64,000 nt of DNA from positions 4,991,001 to 5,055,000 of the forward strand of contig CP110972.1 in the NCBI GenBank assembly GCA_028869255.1. The letters are read 5' to 3'. Numbering within the stretch: the stretch's first letter is position 1; every line of letters begins with the position of its first letter. This document shows positions 9,034 to 18,557 of this stretch, one piece after another. A program made the translations under genes and the position numbers. The notes under the pieces were generated by a model. That model made no database searches. It saw only the letters and a program-made list of their open reading frames with translations, and had not been told where the DNA came from. The stretch comes from Pseudomonas poae. GTDB lineage: Bacteria > Pseudomonadota > Gammaproteobacteria > Pseudomonadales > Pseudomonadaceae.

Positions 9034-10157
9034 CGAGAAAACTCGCCGGTAATTTCATCTAGAACCTCGAGAAAGCGCTCCAGCATCAAGTGGCTGATAT
9101 CCCCCATATGGGGAATCCGCATCATGACCTGTCCACTTTCAGCCATCAGGCGCTTGTTCAGCTTGCTGTAGCCGGTATCAATCAAATAACCGGCTTCACG
9201 CATCCGCGATTTGGTGCGTGACAGGTCAACGTGCGAATCGACATACAGCGAGGTCAGCGATGGCGACGCATCGGCTTGTGCCGCGAACAACCTGAAACGC
9301 TCAGGTCGCGCCTGCACCCAGCCCCGTACATGATCACGCTGTTGGCGATGCCGCGCAAAGCGTGCCTGCACCCCTTCTTGATGGACGATGTAGTCAAGTT
9401 GAGCGTGCATCTGGTTGAGCAGCGTGCAGTTGGGCGTGGTCAAGGTCTGCCCTTGACGCGCCATATCAACATGTCGCAAAAGATCCAGGGTATACACCCT
9501 GTTCTTTATAGTGTGAGCCTTGGCCAGGGCAGCCTCATTGACGAACACAATCCCGAAGCCGGGAGGCAGTGCCAGGCATTTTTGCGTAGCCGTGACGTAC
9601 GCCGCTGGAAGTGCCTGTGCGATCCCGGAGGGCGCACCGGCAAAAATACTCACGCCGTCAACAATCGCCAGCGCCCCTTGCCCGTTAATCAGCTCACAGG
9701 CACGAACAATATTGGTCGCAACCCCGGTTGAGCTTTCGTTGTGGGTCAATGTCACCACATCGAAATTGCCCTTGGCCAAGGTACGCTCAAGGACTTGCAG
9801 GTCGATACCCGCACCCGGCTCGAAATCCAGGCGCTCGACCTGTTCATTGAAGCCCGTGGCAAGCGTGTGGAAAAGCTCGCCAAATGCGCCAACGCACACG
9901 CACAACACCCGATCCGTCTCGGCGATCAGCGAACGCACGGCACATTCCATGGCATTGCTGCCACTGCCATTGACCAGTGCCGCCTGATAGCCCTCGGGTA
10001 ACTGCGCAATGATCCTGAGGTTGTCCAGGATATTCGAGATAATCTCGACTGCTTGTGTGTCGCGATGACCAAACTCCGGGTAACTCCCGGCTTTGCGAAT
10101 CTCGGGCCTTATCCAGGTGGGGCCGGGGATGAACAGTTCTAGCTCGTTCAAGATCAT
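9030..10157 (-). CDS. Class V aminotransferase (PhnW/serine-pyruvate type), last gene of the operon
   Basis: A 375-residue PLP enzyme of the alanine-glyoxylate/2-aminoethylphosphonate aminotransferase group. The start contains FIPGPTWIRPEIRKAGSYPEFGHRD, the cofactor loop is VNGSGSNAMECAVRSL, the PLP aspartate is in ALAIVDGVSIFAG, and the Schiff-base lysine is in YVTATQKCLALPPGFG. The C-terminal IPHMG segment fits too. AAGGA abuts the ATG, so a TTG two codons later is a possible start. No phosphonate genes are nearby, so the substrate is probably a pathway-specific amino or keto acid. It lies 57 bp after the argD-like gene. Confidence 0.85.
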   Translation of the reverse strand: MILNELELFIPGPTWIRPEIRKAGSYPEFGHRDTQAVEIISNILDNLRIIAQLPEGYQAALVNGSGSNAMECAVRSLIAETDRVLCVCVGAFGELFHTLATGFNEQVERLDFEPGAGIDLQVLERTLAKGNFDVVTLTHNESSTGVATNIVRACELINGQGALAIVDGVSIFAGAPSGIAQALPAAYVTATQKCLALPPGFGIVFVNEAALAKAHTIKNRVYTLDLLRHVDMARQGQTLTTPNCTLLNQMHAQLDYIVHQEGVQARFARHRQQRDHVRGWVQARPERFRLFAAQADASPSLTSLYVDSHVDLSRTKSRMREAGYLIDTGYSKLNKRLMAESGQVMMRIPHMGDISHLMLERFLEVLDEITGEFSR

Positions 10158-10214
10158 TCCTTAGATGGCAAGACTAAAAAACTTGGAGATGGATTCGACA
10201 TCGTAAACCACTGA

Positions 10215-11438
10215 CTACCGGCCGTCGTTTGCAGGCGTTCCTATACTAGCAGCAGCACGAGAATCGCCCTCACTGTCCTGTATCCGATTACGGATCAAGT
10301 GCGTCAACGTTGCAATCCCCGCAGTGGCCTCTTCGCGATTCAGCACCAACGGCGGCAGCAATCGCACCACGCGCTCGGCCGTGACATTTATCAACAGGCC
10401 TTCGCGCAGCGCTTCAGCCACCAGAGGCTGGCAGGGGCGATCGAGCGTGATCCCGATCATCAGCCCCAAGCCTCGTATTTGGACGACCTGGGGCAGGTCT
10501 GCCAGTTTGTCGCGCAGTTGCTGCACGATAAATGCGCCCAGCTCCAGTGCATGCTCCAAGAGGCCGTCAGCTTCGATAATGGCCAGGGTTTCCAGCCCGG
10601 CACGGCAAGCCAGCGGATTGCCACCGAAGGTCGAGCCATGGCTACCGGGGGTGAATGTATGTGCCGCATCCCCCCAGGCGAGGCACGCGCCGATGGGGAC
10701 GCCGGAGCCCAGCCCCTTGGCGATGGTCATGACGTCGGGCCGAATGGGCGAATGCTGGTGGGCGAACCATCGTCCGGTTCGACCGACTCCGGTCTGGACC
10801 TCGTCGAGCATCAGCAACCAGCCCTTGCGGCTGCAGACTTCACGCAATGCCGTCAGGTATCCGGTATCGGGCAGGTTGACGCCACCTTCGCCCTGCACAG
10901 GTTCGACCAACACCGCCACACACTCGGTATCGTCCAACGCCTCAAGGGCCGGAATGTCGTTGTAGGGAACGCGGACAAACCCTTCGGGCAATGGGGCAAA
11001 CCCTGCCCGAACCTTGGGGCTGGCCGTGGCCGCCACGGTCGCCAGGGTGCGCCCGTGAAACGCACCGTCCATGACGATAATTTTCGGGGTGGCAATGCCT
11101 CGGTTGTGCCCATGCAAACGAGCAAGCTTGATCGCCGCCTCGTTCGCTTCGCAACCGGAATTGCAGAAGAATACTCCCGACGCGCCGGACAGTTCGGACA
11201 ATCGCGCAGCCAACTCATGCTGCTCGCCAATCCGATACAAGTTCGAACAATGCATCAGCCTGGCCACCTGCGCTTGCAATGCCGGCACCAACTTGGGATG
11301 ACCATGCCCCAAACCGTTCACGCCAACCCCGGAAATCAAATCAAGACAGGCATGCCCGTCACGCCCAACCAGGTGCGCACCGATACCGCTGGAGGGTTCA
11401 AAATCCAAGGGCGAATAGGTCGCCATGATAGTGTTCAT
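10215..11438 (-). CDS. Class III aminotransferase, acetylornithine/ornithine type
   Basis: A 407-residue PLP-dependent aminotransferase close to ArgD/AstC. Key segments are FFCNSGCEANEAAIKLAR (phosphate cup), DGAFHGRTLATVAATA, LMLDEVQTGVGRTGRW (PLP aspartate) and DVMTIAKGLGSGVPIGA (Schiff-base Lys). Most ArgD proteins read NSGAEANE; here Ala is Cys. The ~20-residue C-terminal tail is poorly conserved. It sits in a quorum-regulated operon and not with arginine genes, so it is probably an omega- or delta-aminotransferase acting on a pathway intermediate. It begins 16 bp after the aldehyde dehydrogenase stop. Confidence 0.87.
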   Translation of the reverse strand: MNTIMATYSPLDFEPSSGIGAHLVGRDGHACLDLISGVGVNGLGHGHPKLVPALQAQVARLMHCSNLYRIGEQHELAARLSELSGASGVFFCNSGCEANEAAIKLARLHGHNRGIATPKIIVMDGAFHGRTLATVAATASPKVRAGFAPLPEGFVRVPYNDIPALEALDDTECVAVLVEPVQGEGGVNLPDTGYLTALREVCSRKGWLLMLDEVQTGVGRTGRWFAHQHSPIRPDVMTIAKGLGSGVPIGACLAWGDAAHTFTPGSHGSTFGGNPLACRAGLETLAIIEADGLLEHALELGAFIVQQLRDKLADLPQVVQIRGLGLMIGITLDRPCQPLVAEALREGLLINVTAERVVRLLPPLVLNREEATAGIATLTHLIRNRIQDSEGDSRAAASIGTPANDGR

Positions 11439-11454
11439 TTACCTGCTTCGCCTT

Positions 11455-12863
11455 TTAAGAGCGGTCATTATTTACAGGGCCTGGGCCATGTCCAAACTTG
11501 ATGTACTTCATGCGGGCCATTTCCAGCAGCAACCAGTCACCCTGATGGCGGCCTAACCCCGAGCATTTGAACCCTTCGACGGGGTAAGCAATACCGGCGG
11601 ATTTTCGCGCATTGACCAGCACTCGGCCGGCGTCAATCCGTGCCGCGACCCGACCCGCCTTGGCGGCATCGGCACAGAAGATCGACGCGGACAAGCCATA
11701 ACGACTCGCATTGGCGAGCCGAATGGCCTCTTCTTCGCCGCAAAACGGAATCACGGGTAAAACAGGACCGAAAACTTCCTCATGCACCACCGACATAGTG
11801 GGAGTGACGTCGAGCAACAGCATGGGTGGAAAAAAGGCGAGACGGTACTGCGCCAGGCCTCGATCTGTGGGCTTGTGGCCCCTGAAGCCAGCGCCTGATT
11901 CACTTGTTCTTGCAGCCTGTCAAAAGCGCTGCTTGACGCCAACGGCCCCATTCCACAATCAATCGCAAAGGGCTCGGCCACGCGAATTTTCTGCAGTCGC
12001 TGACTCAGACGCCGAACAACCGCATCAAATATCGGCTGCTCGATGTACAACCGTTTCATGGCCGAACAAACCTGCCCGGCATTGGTGAAACGCGAAGCCA
12101 GCAGCAGGTCAATCAACTCGTCACTGACCTCGAAATCGGCAAACAGCAGTGTCGGACTGCTTCCGCCCAACTCCAAGAGGCACTTCTTCATGGTCTTGGC
12201 CGCCCGACAGTAAATGTCCTGCCCGGCTTGTTCGCTGCCGACGAACCACACGGCATCGACGCCTGACTCCACCAGCATCTGCCCCTCCCGCCCATCGCCC
12301 TGCACCAGCCCCAACAGACCTGGCGGCAAGTCCAGTAACAGCAACAGTTCATACAGCAACTGACCGGTCAGCGGCGTGACCTCGGACGGTTTGTAGAGCA
12401 CCGCATTGCCCGCCAACAGCGCGCCGACAATGCCCCAGAGCGCGATCTCCACCGGATAATTCCACGGCGTGATCACCGCAACTGTTCCCAGCCCCTGCCA
12501 TACCGCGACATGTTCGCCATCCGCTGTGCGCGGCAACGGTTGCTCACCCAGAACAGAAGGCGCGCGGTTGAGCAGATAAGTGCACTCCTCGACGGCGTCG
12601 TCAATTTCCTCCAGGGCCTCGAAAAACGCCTTGCCCATTTCCATTGAGAGGGTACGGGCGAGGCGCTCCCTGGCAGCCACAAGTGCTGCCGGCAACTGTG
12701 CCAGTTGCTCAACGCGCCGGGACAACTCAAGGCCGCTCCAGACCTGCGCTGCCACCCGGCAGGCTGTAACCCGTTGATCAAGCTCACCGACAGTGGTTGC
12801 CCGAAACCGGGCAACCACTGAATTGGCGTCGGCCGGATTAAACGATGTGAACGTTCTAGACAT
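11455..12863 (-). CDS. NAD(P)-dependent aldehyde dehydrogenase (one apparent frameshift)
   Basis: An aldehyde dehydrogenase of the succinate-semialdehyde/aldehyde dehydrogenase group. The substrate loop ITPWNYPVEIALWGIVGALLAG, LLELGGSSPTLLF (general base Glu) and FTNAGQVCSAMKRLYI (catalytic Cys) are in the first frame. HEEVFGPVLPVIPF and ECSGLGRH-like GFKCSGLGRHQG are in a second frame. The break is at the run of four C at 11879-11882: adding one base joins QALASG to GHKPTDRGLAQYRLAFFPPM and gives a normal 469-residue enzyme. This is either a sequencing error or a recent mutation. It would oxidise an aldehyde made by the ThDP enzyme, or a semialdehyde. Confidence 0.82.
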
Positions 12864-12872
12864 GAGCGGCGA

Positions 12873-14009
12873 TCAAAGCTGCACCGCCGGGATATAGGTG
12901 ACGGGTTTATTGTTCATCACATAATCCCTGGCGTTTTTCTGATCATTGATTTGGATTTTCTCGCTGACATGCGCTTCGCAGAACGCTACATCACGGGTGA
13001 TCGCATCGGTCGCGTAATCAAAGCAATACCGACATTTGTCGCCGCAATCCTTGGCCTTGCACTCCGAGCGCAGGAAGATTTTCAGATAATCATCGAGTTT
13101 GCGATTGTCGATATGAATGTTGCTCAAGTACGCATCGGCCTCGACTGAATCCCGATAAGCAAAATGTTGGATCAAATCCAGAAGATTTCCGTCGTAATGA
13201 CGCGCGTGATAGGCTGCGGCGCGCTTCTTCAGAAACTCGACCGGGGTATTTCGATCGGTGAATTTGAAGCGCTTGTAGCCGATTTGCTCGTAATGCGTCA
13301 CGTCTTCCGGGCGGATCCAGTCGGCGATCAGAAAGTTTGCCGGCTCGCGCAATCGTTCACGGCTGCACCAGTTGTAGCTGTAATCCTGCTCAATCGAGTT
13401 TTTGAGCGAATGGTGCGAGGAATGCGACAGAAAGTTCTGATGGTTGTAAATCTCTGGGCAGTACTGGAAGCAGTTGTTGTTGACGATCAGTTCCAGCTCG
13501 GCCTTCGCCACCCGCGCAATACCCTTGAGTGTCTTGAAGTCCCGGTTCACTTGCAGCGGGTCGAGAACAATAATGTCTGCACCCAGGTCTTCCCAATATT
13601 TCACTTCGCCGACTGACTTGACGTAACAACAGGCGGACACCTTGACCTTCAAATGTTCATGATTGGTCTTGATCATCTGCAGCAAATTGGGATTGCTGAC
13701 CGTTACCGAGCGCACACCGGCTTCCGACACCAAGTCAAAGAAATTGAAGATCCGCCGCCGCGCATCATTATCAAATTCCGAAAGCCCCATGCAGGTGGAG
13801 TTCATCACATAGTTGAAGTCCATGCCGTATTTCTGGCAGTGCTGGATATGTTCCTTCAGCTCCTTCCAACCGACATTGCGCAACATCGCGGTTTCATGCC
13901 CACCGCCCATAAAATCAACGGGCAATTTGCCGTACACGGAAGTCACTCCATTGTCGGCAAAGTAATCGATCAGCTCATTGTCAAAAATTGTTGGCGCGAT
14001 GAGTTCCAT
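12873..14009 (-). CDS. U32-family (formerly peptidase U32) iron-sulfur protein
   Basis: A 378-residue U32 protein related to UbiU/UbiV, TrhP and RlhA, which are Fe-S-dependent, oxygen-independent hydroxylases. Cysteines C180-x3-C184 and C215 lie where the family binds its [4Fe-4S] cluster. A second set, C317-x4-C322-x3-C326-x2-C329, follows and could bind another metal centre. The start at 14009 is preceded by GAGGGG, and is preferred to an upstream start that overlaps the YrdC gene. A U32 gene inside a quorum-regulated biosynthetic operon is unusual. I infer a hydroxylation or related redox step. The substrate is unknown. Confidence 0.8.
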   Translation of the reverse strand: MELIAPTIFDNELIDYFADNGVTSVYGKLPVDFMGGGHETAMLRNVGWKELKEHIQHCQKYGMDFNYVMNSTCMGLSEFDNDARRRIFNFFDLVSEAGVRSVTVSNPNLLQMIKTNHEHLKVKVSACCYVKSVGEVKYWEDLGADIIVLDPLQVNRDFKTLKGIARVAKAELELIVNNNCFQYCPEIYNHQNFLSHSSHHSLKNSIEQDYSYNWCSRERLREPANFLIADWIRPEDVTHYEQIGYKRFKFTDRNTPVEFLKKRAAAYHARHYDGNLLDLIQHFAYRDSVEADAYLSNIHIDNRKLDDYLKIFLRSECKAKDCGDKCRYCFDYATDAITRDVAFCEAHVSEKIQINDQKNARDYVMNNKPVTYIPAVQL

Positions 14010-14037
14010 GGTTATCCCCTCGTTGAATAGCTCTAGG

Positions 14038-14658
14038 TCACGGTTGTACAAGTTCAGGTATTATTTTTTTCAGACTGTCTGCCGAGACAGGGCCTTGTCG
14101 CTGAATAAAGGGCGGCACCACGGACAGGTTGACGATGGTGCTGGAGAGCCCTTCCCTGGAAACGCCACCGTCCAGAATAAGGTCGACCTTGCCCTCGAAT
14201 TGCTCACGGGCGCTCTCGAAATCGGTGATTGCAGGTTCGTTGGAAATGTTCGCGGAAGTCGCCACGAGGGGGAAATCCGCGCGCCGGGCAAGCTCTTCGA
14301 CAAAGGCGTCGATGCAAACCAGCAGCACTGAATCCATGCCGCGCGTGATGTAGTCAGGCACTGTTGGCTGTTTGGGCACAATCAAACTGACCGCTCCCGG
14401 CCATAGCTTGATGATGCTGAGGGCCCGGTCGTCGAGCTTTCCCCACTGTGCGGCCCTTTCAGGCGTTGTGTAATAACAAAGCGGTTTGGAACTATCACGC
14501 CCTTTCAAACGGTAGATGCGCTCTACCGACGCCTGTATCTGGCCATTGGTGACCAATCCATAAACATTATCAGTCGGCAAAATAGCCACTGCACCTTCAC
14601 GCAATAGCGCAATGACTTCGTCCATCACATCACTGTGTTTCTTCAGAATCCGGCTCAT
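14038..14658 (-). CDS. YrdC/Sua5-family protein (threonylcarbamoyl-AMP synthase fold)
   Basis: A 206-residue stand-alone YrdC domain. Family members make L-threonylcarbamoyl-AMP from threonine, bicarbonate and ATP for tRNA t6A modification. The conserved motifs are present: GAVAILPTDNVYGLVTN, the K-x-R motif in YRLKGRDSSKPL, and ATSANIS. The ATG at 14658 follows AAGGGA by 5 bases and is better than the TTG 6 codons upstream. It sits inside a biosynthetic operon, away from tRNA-modification genes, so it is probably an extra copy. It may carbamoylate a pathway intermediate or protect the host's own t6A synthesis. Both roles are speculative. Confidence 0.82.
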   Translation of the reverse strand: MSRILKKHSDVMDEVIALLREGAVAILPTDNVYGLVTNGQIQASVERIYRLKGRDSSKPLCYYTTPERAAQWGKLDDRALSIIKLWPGAVSLIVPKQPTVPDYITRGMDSVLLVCIDAFVEELARRADFPLVATSANISNEPAITDFESAREQFEGKVDLILDGGVSREGLSSTIVNLSVVPPFIQRQGPVSADSLKKIIPELVQP

Positions 14659-14682
14659 ACATTCCCTTTGATTCAAAGCGTG

Positions 14683-16273
14683 TCAGTGCAGAAGTGCTTT
14701 ATCAATTTCAATCACTGTCGGCCGGGTCTGGTCGAGTGCCCAGCACAACACCGGGTGCAAATCCTCATGGTGATTGATGGCCCGGTAATCAAAACCAAAA
14801 GAGTGCGTTAACGCCTTGAAGTCCGGGTTAGTCAACTCGACACCGGCGGTCGCGCCAAAATGTTCCAACTGATGATTCTTGATCGTGCCGAAGGCCTGGT
14901 CGTTGACGATCACGAACACAATCGCCAGCCCGTAGTGGGCCACGGTGGCCAACTCGCAGCTGGACATCAGGAAACCGCCATCGCCACAGAACGCCATGAC
15001 ACGGCCCTGCTTGTGAGCCAGGCGCGCACCGATCGCAGCGGGAATGCCATAACCCAGGCACAGCGATGTGCCAGAAAACAGGAAGGCCTGCTGATCCAGC
15101 AGCAAATGTTCGACCAGTGGGTAACCTTGCTCGTGAACGTCAACGGCAATGATGTCGCCTGGTAACAACAGCTCATGCAGCAGTGATGCAACAAGCGGCG
15201 CAGGCCCGCGCAACAGCCCGACGTCACGGCTCAAGGCGGCCAGGTCCCATCCACTGATAGTTTGCGCCAGCATGCCTTGCAGCAATCCAAGGGTCTGCTT
15301 GAGCTCACCACACAGAGCAACATCGCAGGCATACACACTGTTGAACTGCTCTGTGTCCGGGTCGATCTGAATCAGCGGCGCTGACAGCGGGATACGCCAA
15401 TCATCCGTATCGACCTGGCTGAATCGCGTGCCAATCGCAATCACCAGATCCGCATCGGCAATCAGGTCCCGGCAGGCCGGCTCGTACAACTTGCCGAGGT
15501 ATAAAGCATGACGCTCGGGGGAAACCGCCTTTGCCCAGCGTCGTGGTCAACACCGGCGCTTGCAGATGCTCTGCCAACCCTAGCAATGCTGCTTCAGCGC
15601 CCGCAGCAATCACCGCCCGCCCAGCAATGATCAGCACACGCTGTGAAGAGCTGATGAGTCGAACTGCGTCGTGCAAGCGCCCCGCGTTGGGGACGCACGC
15701 AACAACAGGGCTTGATTGCACCGACTTCGGGCCAAGTTCGCCGCGCAGGAAGTCCACGGTGAACTCCAGGAAAACGGGACGCGGACGGTCCCCGTGCAAC
15801 GTTCGATAGGCCTGGCGCAGGTGAATATCGAAGTCCGACTCACACGTGACTGTCGCGCTGAAGCCGGTGATGGCCTGAGTGAATTGGCAATGCTTCAGAC
15901 CGTGAAACAGCTTGTCCGCCGGCCGATCAGGGAAGCGCGCCGGCTGGCGCACCGAAACGACAAGTACCGGTGAGGCCGTCATCTGCGCTTCCAATAAACC
16001 ACTGGCGGTATTACTCACACCTGGCCCCGGAATGACCAGCACCATTGCGATACGCCGGGACGACCGCGCATAAGCCTCCGCCATCATGGTGGCGGTGCCC
16101 TCATGGCGGCAGGTGATCAAGCGGATCCCGACGTGCTGCAGCGCAAACGCGATGTCATTGACCTGGTTTCCCATCACGGAGAACACCAGTTCCACGTCTT
16201 GGTCACGCAACCATTGGGCGAAGGCATCCGCCCCGGTGTGTGGCCGTTTCTCAGATTTCAGTGCTGTTTGCAT
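14683..16273 (-). CDS. Thiamine-diphosphate-dependent enzyme, acetolactate synthase/decarboxylase type (one apparent frameshift)
   Basis: A three-domain ThDP enzyme of the acetolactate synthase, benzoylformate decarboxylase and sulfopyruvate decarboxylase superfamily. The activating Glu is in ITCRHEGTATMMAEAYAR. The central domain includes RVLIIAGRAVIAAG. The cofactor motif is CGDGGFLMSSCELATVAHYG...VNDQ (GDG...N). One extra base in the G run at 15517-15521 splits it. Removing the base reads LGKGGFPERHALYLGKLYEPACRDL and yields 529 residues, normal for the family. It begins 12 bp after the pabB fusion gene. It probably decarboxylates or ligates an arylpyruvate-type product, giving an aldehyde for the adjacent dehydrogenase. 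The specificity is inference. Confidence 0.82.
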
Positions 16274-16285
16274 GGGGCTTCCAGA

Positions 16286-17896
16286 TCAAGGTTTGGCGCG
16301 ATGCTCGAGTTGCATCGAGTGTTCCGTGAGGACGGCGTAAAGGTCGGTGATACAGGTCTCCGGGATTTCCTTATCGTCCTGCATACGCAACTTGCGGAAC
16401 GCAATCATCTGCTCCATCCGGGACTGCTGAACCACCGGTACGCCGTATTGCACCTTGATACGACACGCCTCTTTGATCACCTCGAAGCGCCGGTGCACGA
16501 CTTCAAACAGTTGATCGTCGATCTCGTCGATCCTTGCCCGTACATCGTTCATCACGTTGAAGGACTCGATAGTCGACTTGATCGACTCGGCCTTGAGGCT
16601 CATCTCGGCGTACTCCTCCGCAGCATCCGAGTCGACGACGATGCCGCCACCCGCATGGAAATACAGTTGGCCGCTGTCGAAGTAGATAATGCGGATGCCT
16701 ACACAGGTCTGGACCCAACCCTGGCGCCCAAAAAAACCGATTGCGCCGCAATAAGGCCCACGGCGATGACTCTCCAGCTCCTCGATAATTTGGACCGCGC
16801 GAATTTTCGGCGCGCCGGTGATCGAGCCGCAGGGGAACGTTGCCGCCAGCACGTCGGACAGCATCACGTCATCACGCAACGTGCCCGCGATGGTCGATTC
16901 CAGATGGTAAAGCTGATTGAAACGTCGAATCGCGCAGAGTGCCTCGACCTGCACCGTACCCTGCTCACAAATTCGCCCCAGGTCATTGCGCATCAGGTCC
17001 GCGATCATGACGTTTTCGGCACGATTCTTCGCCGAACCAAGCAGCGCCGCGCGTTGATCCTGACCGTTGATTTCGCACCTCAGGGTGCCCTTGATCGGAC
17101 TGGCCGTGATGCGCCCAGCCTCGATCGAAAGGAAGCGCTCGGGAGAGGTTGAAATTAACGGTTGGGCAAAGTCCAGAAGGGCGAAATAGGGATTGGGCGT
17201 GCGAATACGCAACGCTTCATAAAGGTGGATGACATCGCTCAGGTAACTGCCGCAAAAACGGCTGGTGAAATTGACCTGAAATACATCACCGGCCTTGATG
17301 TACTCGATGATGCGCTCAATACTTTGCTGATATTGGTCTTCGGGGGTGTCGCAAACAACATCTCCACAGAGGACAAAAGCAGAACCGTCCTGGGTCACCT
17401 CGGATCGCGCCAGCGCTTCAAACACGGCGACCCGCTCAACCAGCGCTTCGTCATCGACCACCCAAGTGGCCGTCGTCGCCACGCGATCAAACACCAGCAC
17501 CGCCCCGTAGCGGACAAGGCATACATCAGGCATCGCGGTGTCTTGAGCAATATGTGGAACGTAGTATTCAAAATCATTCTTGCGGTCATACCCGATGTAG
17601 CCCATGCAACCAGTTTGATAGGGCTGGCACAAGACAGGACCGCCCAGAGGCGCCCAGGCATCGACGACTGCCTTCCAATCGTGAATGATCTCCTCGCGCC
17701 CGGTCGCCACATCCAAAAGGCTCGCCTTACCCTCCGTCACAGTTAATACACTGCGAGCGCACGCGCCGATCAACGTATAGGACGAATGCCCGTCCACACA
17801 CGGCCCTAAACTTTCAAGTAGCCCGGTACGGTGTTCTATCAGTCGCAACTTTTTATAAAAAATAAACGCGTCTGTAATGCAGCTTTCAATCAGCAT
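16286..17896 (-). CDS. pabB: Aminodeoxychorismate synthase component I fused to a chorismate-mutase-like domain
   Basis: A 536-residue fusion. Residues ~1-445 are a chorismate-binding domain of the TrpE/PabB family. The motif PIKGT at 267-271 has the Lys (K269) that marks PabB enzymes; anthranilate synthases have PIAGT. Other signatures are NRAENVMIADLMRNDLGR and FPCGSITGAPKIRA. Residues ~450-530 are an AroQ-like domain (DVRARIDEIDDQLFEVVHRR). With PabA it should make 4-amino-4-deoxychorismate, and the mutase part may turn this into 4-amino-4-deoxyprephenate, as PapA/PapB do in 4-aminophenylalanine pathways. No pabC lyase and no PapC-type dehydrogenase is present in the operon. The stop of pabA is 14 bp upstream. 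Confidence 0.87.
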   Translation of the reverse strand: MLIESCITDAFIFYKKLRLIEHRTGLLESLGPCVDGHSSYTLIGACARSVLTVTEGKASLLDVATGREEIIHDWKAVVDAWAPLGGPVLCQPYQTGCMGYIGYDRKNDFEYYVPHIAQDTAMPDVCLVRYGAVLVFDRVATTATWVVDDEALVERVAVFEALARSEVTQDGSAFVLCGDVVCDTPEDQYQQSIERIIEYIKAGDVFQVNFTSRFCGSYLSDVIHLYEALRIRTPNPYFALLDFAQPLISTSPERFLSIEAGRITASPIKGTLRCEINGQDQRAALLGSAKNRAENVMIADLMRNDLGRICEQGTVQVEALCAIRRFNQLYHLESTIAGTLRDDVMLSDVLAATFPCGSITGAPKIRAVQIIEELESHRRGPYCGAIGFFGRQGWVQTCVGIRIIYFDSGQLYFHAGGGIVVDSDAAEEYAEMSLKAESIKSTIESFNVMNDVRARIDEIDDQLFEVVHRRFEVIKEACRIKVQYGVPVVQQSRMEQMIAFRKLRMQDDKEIPETCITDLYAVLTEHSMQLEHRAKP

Positions 17897-17910
17897 AGAG
17901 ACCTCTCTTT

Positions 17911-18531
17911 TTAAAAGCCAGAAACCGCCGGCGTGACCTTAGAGCGTGGCTTGAGCCCAGCAATAGTTAAGAAGTTGGACAGCACTGTTTTGCCTGGCGC
18001 TCCGGTCAAGACAGACTCCGGATGAAACTGCACACCATAGATTGGATAGTGGCGATGCTCCAACGCCATGACCGTTCCATCGTCCAGCGTGGCGGTGACT
18101 TTCAATTGCGGGTGATCAACACCGTGCATTTCAACATGTAAAGAATGATAACGACCTACCGTTATCCGTTCAGGCAGACCGTTAAAAAGCGCTGAACGCT
18201 GGAGTTCGACTATTGCCTCTTTACCATGTGCCGGCCGTGGATGACGCCCGACGACACAGCCATAGACATGACCGATACACTGATGCCCCAGGCAGATGCC
18301 AAGTACCGGAATACCGGACTCACCAAATAAGCGCACCGCCTCGTTTGAATACCCGGCTTCACCGGGACTCATGGGACCGGGCGAAATAATAACGGCCTCA
18401 ACGTCCGCAACAGTGAGCCGCTTCAAACTTATATCATCGTTGCGCAAGACTTTTATCTGATCAGCCGGGTAATCAAGCCACTGCAAGATATTGAATACAA
18501 AAGAGTCGTAGTTATCAATAATCAACAACAT
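17911..18531 (-). CDS. pabA: Glutamine amidotransferase, aminodeoxychorismate/anthranilate synthase component II
   Basis: A 206-residue class I glutamine amidotransferase starting MLLIIDNYDSFVFNI. The catalytic triad is visible: C80 in LGICLGHQC, and H170 and E172 in VQFHPES. It supplies ammonia to the partner encoded just downstream, 14 bp away. Since the partner has the PIKGT motif, it is called PabA rather than TrpG, but the two cannot be told apart from this subunit alone. It is a pathway-specific copy in the quorum-controlled operon, following the MFS gene by 26 bp. Confidence 0.9.
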   Translation of the reverse strand: MLLIIDNYDSFVFNILQWLDYPADQIKVLRNDDISLKRLTVADVEAVIISPGPMSPGEAGYSNEAVRLFGESGIPVLGICLGHQCIGHVYGCVVGRHPRPAHGKEAIVELQRSALFNGLPERITVGRYHSLHVEMHGVDHPQLKVTATLDDGTVMALEHRHYPIYGVQFHPESVLTGAPGKTVLSNFLTIAGLKPRSKVTPAVSGF

Positions 18532-18557
18532 GGTGTCGAACCTCCAGGCCCTGACGG

